Assembly: GCA_002686085.1 (NCBI GenBank)
Contig: NZAC01000013.1
Coordinates: forward strand, 84,107-148,106
Source of the DNA: Roseibacillus sp.
Lineage (GTDB): Bacteria; Verrucomicrobiota; Verrucomicrobiia; Verrucomicrobiales; Akkermansiaceae
DNA: 64,000 bases
Direction: 5' to 3'
Part shown: one piece after another, positions 26,738 through 34,918 of the stretch
Layout of the letters: each line of letters begins with the position of its first letter
Position numbering within the stretch: position 1 is the stretch's first letter
Position numbers and translations under genes: made by a program
The notes under the pieces: model-generated
What the model was told of the DNA's origin: nothing
Databases searched by the model: none
The model's input: the letters and a program-made list of their open reading frames with translations, nothing else

Positions 26738-29356
26738 TTATTCAGGCATCGCAATTACCCTGAAGAGAGCCATATTCTTGGATCGGTCGACTGGAACATG
26801 TGCGGAGCTGGTCATATTCACCTGAGGAGCGAGCTCAGACCTGTTTTCAAGCACTGGCGCCAAGTCGGGTAAAGACCGCCATTCCGACATGGGGAAGGCC
26901 GTATTTCCACTCTGCGGATCCTGACCTTCCGGGTCTCCACTCCATTCTCCCATCGGATATTCCTGAGGAGCCTCCTCCCAAGCTACCCCTGTAGGGAACA
27001 ATTCATCAACGCGAGGAACTTCGTGCTCGCCAAGATTTTCCCGGATCCATGCCTGAGGAGAAGCATTAGTCTCGAGGGTATAATTCATGCCGAACACCGT
27101 GTTCCAACTCACAATCAGACGGTTCTCCTGTAAATTGGGAACCATCTTCCACTTCCACATCTTACCAACCTTTACCTGGTAATCCTCCACTTCTCCACCA
27201 ATCTGGTGTCCCGTGTAGAAGGAACCACCATGACTTAAGCGGAAGCGGGCTGCCGTCTTGAGTGGCTTTTTCACTTTTGGCACCTTGAAGGCCAGAACCT
27301 GCCCCGGATTCACAGTCTCGCTGTTGAAGATACGATTATTAGGCTGAGCCCAGCTGCCATCTCCGTCGAAGTCGATCCAAGCATCCAGAATGCCCGTCAT
27401 GGTTGGCAGGACTCGCACGAGAGCATACGACCCGGAGATCATCGGAGTCAGGAAGATGACGCCATCTTCATCATCATTACCGTCGAGATCATCGCCGAGG
27501 CTCATCAGGCTGGGTTGCCCGTCAGGCTCGGAGTCGATGGCCTGACCAAGAAAGAGATCATCGATCTGATGGGAGGCTCCGACACCAATCGACCCAGGAT
27601 TCGACAGCCGAGTAGGAAATGGCTTTGGCGCGTCGCCCCAGTCCACAAAGACGGGTGGCTGGTTGGCCTTGATGTAAACGAGATGGTCCTCAACCTCTCC
27701 GTCGCTGGCAAAGCCAGAAGGCCCAAGTCCGCCGGTTGAATTGATTCTTACCCGTGCCACCGTGTGCCCTGTTGCGGCTGAGGATGGGACCGTGAAACTA
27801 TAGCTGTTGATTCCGGGATTCGCGACCGCATTCAGCACGATCTGCTCGCCGGCACCCCAGATCCCATCCCCATTGAAATCAAGGAAGGCATTGATATACC
27901 CCGAAGCGGAGGCGATCACCGAGACTACGGAGACAGTCCCTTGCTGCAAGGTCGTGAAAGCAACGCCGTCTTCGTCATCCCACCCGCTGTTGTCATCACC
28001 TTGCGCTGTGGGATCAGGCTGTCCATCGCCTTCCGGATCGCACATGGCCCCAAGATATATTCCATTGTTAATCATATGAACGGCTCCTCCGTTGGCAGCG
28101 AGAGTTGGATATGGCGCAGGAGCATCTCCCCAATCTAACTCGCCATTCGGCTGGCCCGGCTCAATACCGATCTGGTAATCCTCTACCTCTCCATCAGAGG
28201 ACCCACCATCTGGCCCCAATCCACCACCTGAACTAATCCGGAATCGGGCATAGGTTCCCCCCGTGGAAGCTCCCGCGGGAACCACGAAGTTCATATTGTT
28301 CACCCCGGCAACAACTGGAGAGCTAACAAATACCTGTTCACCGGCATCGTTCCAGTCCCCATCCGCGTTAAAGTCCACCCAGCCGTCAATCCGGCCTGGC
28401 ATACTTGCCACAGCCTGAAGAGTGGTATTGTTACCTGTTAAGATCGCAGAGGTAAAGGTGATGCCATCCTCGTCATCGATAGCGGAATCTAAGTCATCAC
28501 GAAGGGCGCTGCTACCCGGGATTCCATCGGGTTCCGAGTCTACCGAGGTTCCTAGCATAAGGTCGTTGGTCAAGAGATGGAAGGCACCGCTGTTAGCCGC
28601 AGTTACCGGGTAGGTGGCGGGGGCATCACCCCAGTCCGTCTCCGGATCCGGATCCGGATTGAACCCTCCCTCAATTTCAATCAGGTAATCCTCCACCTCG
28701 CCGTCCTGAGCTGTTCCCACAGGAGCAAGCATCCCCTGTGAACTGAGGCGAAACCGAGCATAGGTCAGCCCGCCTGGAGCCGGAGCAGGAACGGCAATAC
28801 TCAGGGTGTTCAGGTTTGCAGCCAACGGCTCACCGGTGAAAACCTGCTCACCCGGATCCATCCAGCTTCCGTTACCATTGAAATCAATCCAAGCATCGAG
28901 CCGACCCGGCCCCGAGGACCAGACCTCAATTTCAGCTATTCCACCGGGCTGCAGGGGACTGAGAAATGAGACTCCATCCTCATCATCAAATGGGCCAAAG
29001 GCATCATCCCCAGTGGCAAAAAACGTTGGCTGACCGTCATTTTCAGTGTCAATCCGTGAACCAAGGGTCAGCAGAAATCCGTCCGCAGATGGCGCCACCA
29101 AATGGCGCGCACCATCGTTAGCATGAAGGGTCGGATAACTAGGATCTGGCGCATCTCCATAATCAAACTGCTGAGCGATCGATGGAATATCTGGGATATC
29201 CGGAATCCCGGGAATCTCCGGGATCTCTACATTAATTCCAGCGTCCAGCAACTCTGTGACGCGGTCGAGGTCCAGTTCAGGGGTTTGGCCCCCTGCAATT
29301 GGAATAGTTCCGAGCAAGGCTACCAGTGAGAGGTTGAGTAAGGCGTTTGATTTCAT
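26738..29356 (-). CDS. Secreted GEVED-repeat protein
   Basis: 872 residues with a signal peptide (about 23 residues) and a proline-rich spacer of IPxIPxIPD type. Four tandem units of roughly 170 residues follow. Each opens with D(Y/W)GDAP, has a DDEDG(V/I)xF metal-binding-like loop and a (D/N)FNGDGxW-type or DFDGDGSW calcium-like loop, and closes with GEVEDY or GEVEDH. GEVED domains occur in large secreted or cell-surface proteins of marine bacteria and their acidic loops probably bind calcium. A C-terminal 130-residue region (from about 740) is of a different, unrecognised type. There is no sorting tail that I recognise. An adhesion or matrix role is inferred. Confidence 0.85.
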   Translation of the reverse strand: MKSNALLNLSLVALLGTIPIAGGQTPELDLDRVTELLDAGINVEIPEIPGIPDIPDIPSIAQQFDYGDAPDPSYPTLHANDGARHLVAPSADGFLLTLGSRIDTENDGQPTFFATGDDAFGPFDDEDGVSFLSPLQPGGIAEIEVWSSGPGRLDAWIDFNGNGSWMDPGEQVFTGEPLAANLNTLSIAVPAPAPGGLTYARFRLSSQGMLAPVGTAQDGEVEDYLIEIEGGFNPDPDPETDWGDAPATYPVTAANSGAFHLLTNDLMLGTSVDSEPDGIPGSSALRDDLDSAIDDEDGITFTSAILTGNNTTLQAVASMPGRIDGWVDFNADGDWNDAGEQVFVSSPVVAGVNNMNFVVPAGASTGGTYARFRISSGGGLGPDGGSSDGEVEDYQIGIEPGQPNGELDWGDAPAPYPTLAANGGAVHMINNGIYLGAMCDPEGDGQPDPTAQGDDNSGWDDEDGVAFTTLQQGTVSVVSVIASASGYINAFLDFNGDGIWGAGEQIVLNAVANPGINSYSFTVPSSAATGHTVARVRINSTGGLGPSGFASDGEVEDHLVYIKANQPPVFVDWGDAPKPFPTRLSNPGSIGVGASHQIDDLFLGQAIDSEPDGQPSLMSLGDDLDGNDDEDGVIFLTPMISGSYALVRVLPTMTGILDAWIDFDGDGSWAQPNNRIFNSETVNPGQVLAFKVPKVKKPLKTAARFRLSHGGSFYTGHQIGGEVEDYQVKVGKMWKWKMVPNLQENRLIVSWNTVFGMNYTLETNASPQAWIRENLGEHEVPRVDELFPTGVAWEEAPQEYPMGEWSGDPEGQDPQSGNTAFPMSEWRSLPDLAPVLENRSELAPQVNMTSSAHVPVDRSKNMALFRVIAMPE

Positions 29357-29560
29357 GGCTGTAATGTCTTCTTCCGACACCCCAACCGCAGTCCCTTCGC
29401 TCGATTTTCAAAAACCTCTCAATTCTCGCTCCACTATTTATGTCATCTCAAACCCCTTAAATTGTCGACCTTCTCTGGTGCGGGAGACCAAATGAGCTTC
29501 ATCGAATAGCATCGCCCTGAGCGCCTTCCTGACAGAAGCACTCGCTGGCAACCGCTCTGC

Positions 29561-30727
29561 TTAGCGGCCACCCTGAGAGCTCCCCTCCAGCAGCCACGCG
29601 TTGTTGAAGCGCGCCATCCAGTCCTTGTTGGAAAGCAGATAGATCATGCCCTCGCTGGGCGTATCTTTCCGGCCCACCGCCAGCCACGTGTAATTCCCCG
29701 GCCCCTCCTTCAGGAGCCGGCTAATAGGCCAGGTTGCTCCTCCATCGAGGCTCGCCCGAATCGTAATATCGTCTCGCTTATCTCGACGTCCCGGAGCACT
29801 GAACAGCAGAACCTCTCGGCCCTTGTACTCAAACTTGGCGAGGGCGCCCTTGCATCCATAGACATCAGGGGGACCGTCGAACAGCTCATCATCCTCTCGA
29901 GCCTCCACCCAGCTTTCTCCACCGTCGAGGCTCTCCCCCACCAGTTTATTTCCGGGCCGCGAATGGGCTCGGGCGTTGTAATAGATTCGACCATCCTGCA
30001 ATTCAAGAAGACCCGGTTCGGAGCTGCCTAGGAGCGGAAACGGATCACTCGGAAGCCACGTTCTTCCTCCGTCATCACTGTAAAGAGAATTACTGTAACG
30101 CCTTGCGAAGAACTTGCGCCCTTGCCCCTTATTAAGATAGGTCCTGCTCCCGTCCTTGTTCACAGATCCTACAAAGACTTGGGACGGCATCAGGAGCCGG
30201 CCTTTCTTCTTCCCATGCTTGAGGGTAATTCCCGGATCGCAACAGTAAGTGGTCGCCAGCCAGCCATTACCGTCAGCCTTTATCAGAGTTTTCTCGCTCC
30301 GCCACGTCTTGCCATGATCCACGCTCCGGTAAAGCGTGTTGCTTGGAGCCAGCCCCATCGCAAAAACCATGATGTCACCGGTGTTCTCGTCCACCGTGAC
30401 ATTCCCGAGCTCGCTCCATCCCACGTGCTCGCCCTTGTATCGTCCATCATCGGACATGTCGGCACCGATCGCGACTCTCTCTCCCACTACGATCGGATCG
30501 CTCCACGTCAGACCTCCATCCTCACTGCGCTTCACTTCCACCCGTTTCCTCTCCCGCTCCTCCTTGAACACCAGCACCGTACCGTTCATTGCCACCGCCA
30601 GGTGCCCCATCACCGGCACCTGTTCCTCCCAGATCTCATGAAAAGGTTTCTCCTCCTCGGCCTGCACAGGAATTCCCAGTATCCCTGCCACAAAAAGAGT
30701 GGTAAAAAGCTGTTTGCAGAGATTCAT
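29561..30727 (-). CDS. Secreted exo-sialidase-like BNR-repeat protein
   Basis: 388 residues with a signal peptide (about 23 residues, ending VQA). Five Asp-box repeats mark the six-bladed sialidase fold: SEDGGLTW, SVDHGKTW, SDDGGRTW, SLDGGESW and SLDGGATW. A central Arg-containing strand (GCKGALAKFEYKGRE) and the ARAHSRPG segment resemble sialidase active-site strands, but the full arginine triad is not certain. Such proteins in the PVC group often act on sialic acids or other sugars on sulfated glycans. It lies 204 bp before the GEVED gene on the same strand and is divergent from the DUF1501 gene. Confidence 0.85.
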   Translation of the reverse strand: MNLCKQLFTTLFVAGILGIPVQAEEEKPFHEIWEEQVPVMGHLAVAMNGTVLVFKEERERKRVEVKRSEDGGLTWSDPIVVGERVAIGADMSDDGRYKGEHVGWSELGNVTVDENTGDIMVFAMGLAPSNTLYRSVDHGKTWRSEKTLIKADGNGWLATTYCCDPGITLKHGKKKGRLLMPSQVFVGSVNKDGSRTYLNKGQGRKFFARRYSNSLYSDDGGRTWLPSDPFPLLGSSEPGLLELQDGRIYYNARAHSRPGNKLVGESLDGGESWVEAREDDELFDGPPDVYGCKGALAKFEYKGREVLLFSAPGRRDKRDDITIRASLDGGATWPISRLLKEGPGNYTWLAVGRKDTPSEGMIYLLSNKDWMARFNNAWLLEGSSQGGR

Positions 30728-30917
30728 TTCCCAACCGTGGCGAGATTACAGGAAACTGACGAGGGGAAAGAAGACCTCCTGTCGCATCGTCGGACTACCC
30801 AGCCCCCATCCGAAAGCGGATTTCCCGCTTATCTGACTGGCAGGAATATGCGACACTTCGGCTAATCGTTGATTCAACAACCGATAAAATTACAAGAGCC
30901 CAGAAGTCACAGCCCCA

Positions 30918-32300
30918 ATGAGTAAGCGCCGATTCAAGAAGCCCACCTCCCTGACCCGCAGGGACCTTCTTCGCGCTGGAGCCTTGGGCATGGGCCTGCC
31001 GGGCTATCTTTCACTCTCAAAGACTGCCAATGCTATCGGGCCCCATGAGACTAGCGGATTCGGCAAGGCTAAGAGCTGTATCGTCGTCTTTGCCTGGGGT
31101 GGCCTGAGCCATATCGACAGCTTTGATCTAAAGCCTGATGCTGGCAGCAATATCAAGAGTGCCTTCGGATCTATTCCTACAACCATCCCGGGCTACCATG
31201 TCTGCGAGCACCTGCCCCTGCTCGCCAAACAGGTTCATCGTATGACCCTGATCCGCAGTATGCACCACGATGCTCCCTCGCATCGCTCCGCAGCTTACTG
31301 GAACCTCACCGGCCATGCCCCTGCCAAACCGGACAAGAACTGGCCGCGAACCCGCAAGGACTGGCCGAGTATCGGATCCATGGTCGCCCATGCTCGGCAC
31401 GATCCCGAGAGCAAGCTCCCTGGTAACGTCGCCCTTCCTTATCCCATCTATGATGGCGGATGGGCCAACGGCCAGCACGCAGGATTCCTCGGGATGAAGT
31501 ATGACCCGATTATCATGAAGCCCGACCAAGGGAAACCTTACGACGGGAAATCTCCGGTCTCCGGGCATCTCTCCTTTGACTTCATCGAGGGTGTGAACGA
31601 GCAACGTCTAGCAGATCGCAGGAACCTCCTAACTCAGCTTTCCGGTAGCGCTCAGCCCACCGAACCTCTCGAACACTATCAGCAGCGGGTCTTTGACATG
31701 CTTCTGGACGAAGAAACCAGACGAGCCTTCAAAGTTGATGATGAGCCTGAGCGCCAACATCACCGCTATGGATCTCATGTATTGGGACAAAGCCTTCTCA
31801 CTGCCCGACGACTCACCGGGGCGGGGGTTCCTCTCGTCACAGTATATGCCGCAGCGGGGGACTTGAACGGTAGCGCCGGGGCTCATTTCGACACTCATGC
31901 GGATGGATACAACCGCCTTAAAAAGCAGATGCTTCCACCCTTGGATCAGGGCCTCTCGGCCCTCCTTGACGATCTATACGAAAGTGGCCGCATTGATGAC
32001 ACTCTCGTCGTCCTGCTCACCGAATTTGGACGCACGCCAAAGGTCAATGGTGCGGGTGGGCGTGATCATTACCCCAAGGTTTACACCGTGGGACTGGCCG
32101 GAGCCGGGGTAAGTGAAGGCCTTCTCTATGGAACCTCCGATAAGAGTGGCGCCTTCCCTGATAGCGCAGCCGCGACCCCCGCTGACCTCCACGCCAGCAT
32201 ATTTCATTCCCTTGGAATTCCTCCGGAGCGACGAATCCATGATCTCGAGGATCGCCCTTTACCTATATGTGACGGGTCGGTCCTTCCCGTTTTTTCCTGA
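30918..32300 (+). CDS. DUF1501-domain secreted protein
   Basis: 460 residues with a twin-arginine-type leader (SLTRRDLLRAGALGMGLPGYL). The DUF1501 core is clear: SCIVVFAWGGLSHIDSFDLKP, IRSMHHDAPSHRSAAYWNLTG, and a C-terminal VVLLTEFGRTPKVNGAGGRDHYP with metal-ligand-like residues. The fold is related to alkaline phosphatase and sulfatase. The function is unknown; in PVC bacteria these genes usually pair with a DUF1549/DUF1553 cytochrome-like partner, which is absent here. It is followed 75 bp later by an esterase gene. Confidence 0.93.
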   Translation: MSKRRFKKPTSLTRRDLLRAGALGMGLPGYLSLSKTANAIGPHETSGFGKAKSCIVVFAWGGLSHIDSFDLKPDAGSNIKSAFGSIPTTIPGYHVCEHLPLLAKQVHRMTLIRSMHHDAPSHRSAAYWNLTGHAPAKPDKNWPRTRKDWPSIGSMVAHARHDPESKLPGNVALPYPIYDGGWANGQHAGFLGMKYDPIIMKPDQGKPYDGKSPVSGHLSFDFIEGVNEQRLADRRNLLTQLSGSAQPTEPLEHYQQRVFDMLLDEETRRAFKVDDEPERQHHRYGSHVLGQSLLTARRLTGAGVPLVTVYAAAGDLNGSAGAHFDTHADGYNRLKKQMLPPLDQGLSALLDDLYESGRIDDTLVVLLTEFGRTPKVNGAGGRDHYPKVYTVGLAGAGVSEGLLYGTSDKSGAFPDSAAATPADLHASIFHSLGIPPERRIHDLEDRPLPICDGSVLPVFS

Positions 32301-32375
32301 CAAGCTTTCTTACCGCCTGGGACTCAGATCACCCAGGACTTGACGGCGGGTCTCCGGCCCAGAACTCTGAGTGCC

Positions 32376-33182
32376 ATGATACAAGTGCGCTCTGCAGCCG
32401 TAACTCTTGCCGGACTAATTCTATCCTATCTGGGGGCCTTCGCAGCTGAACCTGCTGCTGGAAAGATGATCAAGGTCACTCCCAGTCAGGGTGACCGCAT
32501 CCCCTACTGGCTTTACCTCCCAGAGAACGCCGCCGAAAACGATGAGAAGCTTCCCATTGTCGTCTTTCTTCACGGGATGGGGCAGAGAGGGAGCAACCTC
32601 GATCAGGTCCTAGCTCACGGACCTCCGAAATTGATCGCTAAGGGAAAGCACTTTCCGTTTATCATGATCGCCCCGCAATGCCCGAATGACAGCCATAAGG
32701 GCAGGCGCAAGGCCAAGTCGTTCTGGTGGCATCCCGAAGGACCCATCGACAAAGTGAAGAGCATTCTCAATTTTGAGACACAGAGGCTTGGCAATGTTGA
32801 TCCCACCCGAATTTATATCACGGGCCTGAGCATGGGCGGCTTTGGAACTTATCAGATCGTAAGCCGTTATCCGGACTACTTTGCTGCCGCCGCTCCCATA
32901 TGTGGGCACGGCAACCGAATTGAGAACAAGGAGGCTCTACAGAAAGCCTTCGCTAAAATCCCAGTATGGGCCTTCCATGGGGACAGGGACAACGTTGTTC
33001 GCCTTGCCGAACAGCAGAAGACAATCAAACTTCTCGAGGAGGGTGGAGCCGATATCAAATTCACGATATATCCGGGGGTCGGGCATGACTCATGGACCCG
33101 AACCTACAACGATCCCGCACTTTACGAGTGGCTACTCGCCCAGAAAAAGGGCCAGGCGAAGCACAAGACCAACAACCCTTAA
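32376..33182 (+). CDS. Secreted alpha/beta-hydrolase (esterase/peptidase S9-like)
   Basis: 268 residues with a signal peptide (ending AFA, about residue 23). It is an alpha/beta-hydrolase: oxyanion region VVFLHGMGQRGSN, nucleophile elbow YITGLSMGGFGTYQI (Ser in GLSMGG), the acid near FHGDRDNVV and the catalytic His in YPGVGHDSW. Family members include phospholipase/carboxylesterase and poly-ester or feruloyl esterases; the exact substrate cannot be told. I used the ATG at 32376 before the signal peptide. A DUF1501 gene precedes it, and a transcript with it is possible. Confidence 0.87.
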   Translation: MIQVRSAAVTLAGLILSYLGAFAAEPAAGKMIKVTPSQGDRIPYWLYLPENAAENDEKLPIVVFLHGMGQRGSNLDQVLAHGPPKLIAKGKHFPFIMIAPQCPNDSHKGRRKAKSFWWHPEGPIDKVKSILNFETQRLGNVDPTRIYITGLSMGGFGTYQIVSRYPDYFAAAAPICGHGNRIENKEALQKAFAKIPVWAFHGDRDNVVRLAEQQKTIKLLEEGGADIKFTIYPGVGHDSWTRTYNDPALYEWLLAQKKGQAKHKTNNP

Positions 33183-33321
33183 GATCTTTCGCAAAGGACC
33201 TTGTCGACGGCAGACCCTTTCCCTCCTGCCCCCGGGGCCGCCTTAACAGGAAAACCTGAATCCCCTCGAAACACGGGAACTCGCCAATTCTCCAAACCAC
33301 TACCGGCCGTCCTCGGGAAGA

Positions 33322-33342
33322 ATCCGCCATTTCATGGTGGAT
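33322..33342. other. Hairpin between convergent genes
   Basis: A 9-bp stem ATCCGCCAT/ATGGTGGAT (one G-T pair) with a TTC loop lies between the convergent esterase and unknown genes. There is no T-run on either strand, so it is not a standard terminator. Confidence 0.4.
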
Positions 33343-33402
33343 CTAATCCATTCTAAACTGAGGGACGAGACGCCATCCTCTAAAGGATAAGAAATTCGAG
33401 CC

Positions 33403-34728
33403 TCAGGTCAGGGGCGTCTCTGTAAAAATGGAAACCCTTCCATCTTTCGTCCTGCAGGATGACTCCAGATCCTGATACTCCTTGGCTCTGTTATACATCG
33501 TGAAATACACAAATGGATCGCGAAGCGCGCTTCGCTTGAGCCGCGCATAGGGGTCTCCCGGTTGAGACATCATGAAAGAGAGGTGAACCTTGTGCTTTTT
33601 CTCATAGAGGTAGGCGATTCCCTTCAAGAGCTTCGCGACGTCACCCACTTCTCCTATGAAATGAATCGGCCATAAGATCCGCTCCGTGATCTTCATTAAG
33701 GCCACCAACTTGAAAAGTCCTCTTGGCTTCTCAAGAGTCAGATCAAAATAATCTCCCCAGTTGATGGCCAGAGCAGCGGCACGAATTTCACCATTCTTCC
33801 CTGGCAGCATATAGATCCTGCTCGTACTGCTGTAGGATCGCACTCTCTCAAACATCTCTCTGAAAGCATCATACGTGGCATACTGCTGGAGGAGAAACCT
33901 ATCCCCTCCCTCAAGAATCTTCTCATGAAACTTCCTTATTCGGTTATCATCCTCGGATATATCCACCAGCTTCTCACTCCATCTCCTGCTCCGAAAGAGC
34001 CGGTTGATCTTAATGTAGGAATCTACCGGGAATTGATTATATCCTTTCTTGAATAAGCGGGAGAGGGTCGCCATCGATCGCTGCATCCCTCGATTATCCT
34101 TGCCGAAATTAGCGTATCCGACATTCACCCCGTTAATCTTGGTTAGCTCATCAAATATGGAAAAGATTGTCGCGAACATTCCACATTGGCGGTAAAGCAT
34201 CTTTCCGTTTGTGCTGAAAGTGCTTACCCGGAGAAGATTGTAGTAATAGGAAGGGAGCAACGCCCCGGAAGGGTGGTCCATGTAATCGAAACTGTTTACA
34301 TGAGCATATCCGGCTAACCTGTAATTTTTCCTTCCCGCCTGATCCCTCTCCTGTAGTGGGTGCAGACAGAGAACTACCAAAGCCCTTCCGTTGATTGAAG
34401 CAAGTGAGCCGGGAAGGTTTCTGAAGTAGACCCTGAAGGTCAGAAGTCCTTGCCCCGTCTGCTCATTAAAGTGCTTTTCAGGAACCGATATCACCTCCCG
34501 GCATTGCTCCTCGAAATAATCACGGGAAGTGTTGAGGCCAACATCTGCGAGGATCTCATCGATCCTTTCAAGACTCCGCACAGGAACAACCAGTAATTCA
34601 AGGTCCTCTTTGAAACGGTCAATGACCTTGATCTCGATATTATCGCAACGCAGAGACTCTTCTGGATGAAAATCCATCCGACCTCTCTCCAGAGGACGGA
34701 AATAGCGGAATGTGCGGATCTTCCCCAT
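33403..34728 (-). CDS. Protein of unknown function, possibly two GNAT-like domains
   Basis: 441 residues, cytosolic, with no signal peptide or membrane segment. The sequence looks like two halves with an N-acetyltransferase-like rhythm. The first half has RALVVLCLHPLQ, YRLAGYAHVNSFDYM and MFATIFSIFDELTKINGVNVGYANF around residues 110-220. The second has GEIRAAALAINWGDYFDLTL and a tail with YFTMYNRAKEYQDL. I cannot match it to a named family; acyltransferase is inference from layout only. It is a single gene, divergent from the PVC heme protein and convergent with the esterase. A Lys/Arg-rich composition suggests nucleotide or acidic-ligand binding, but this is weak. Confidence 0.6.
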   Translation of the reverse strand: MGKIRTFRYFRPLERGRMDFHPEESLRCDNIEIKVIDRFKEDLELLVVPVRSLERIDEILADVGLNTSRDYFEEQCREVISVPEKHFNEQTGQGLLTFRVYFRNLPGSLASINGRALVVLCLHPLQERDQAGRKNYRLAGYAHVNSFDYMDHPSGALLPSYYYNLLRVSTFSTNGKMLYRQCGMFATIFSIFDELTKINGVNVGYANFGKDNRGMQRSMATLSRLFKKGYNQFPVDSYIKINRLFRSRRWSEKLVDISEDDNRIRKFHEKILEGGDRFLLQQYATYDAFREMFERVRSYSSTSRIYMLPGKNGEIRAAALAINWGDYFDLTLEKPRGLFKLVALMKITERILWPIHFIGEVGDVAKLLKGIAYLYEKKHKVHLSFMMSQPGDPYARLKRSALRDPFVYFTMYNRAKEYQDLESSCRTKDGRVSIFTETPLT

Positions 34729-34918
34729 GGCGGCTTACAACCAGATTCTTTTAGTGCCTTATTTTTCCGAAATCCTCAATCATAACGCACAGGTCTCAGG
34801 CTTGGACGATAAGTCCGTCAGTAACCACAGGCCATCGTGATTCCGCTAGGCGGGGGCGGCAAAGCCCTCGAAGGTTCACTTGATCTTCGAACTTCAACAT
34901 GCAGCATTTGGGCAACCC

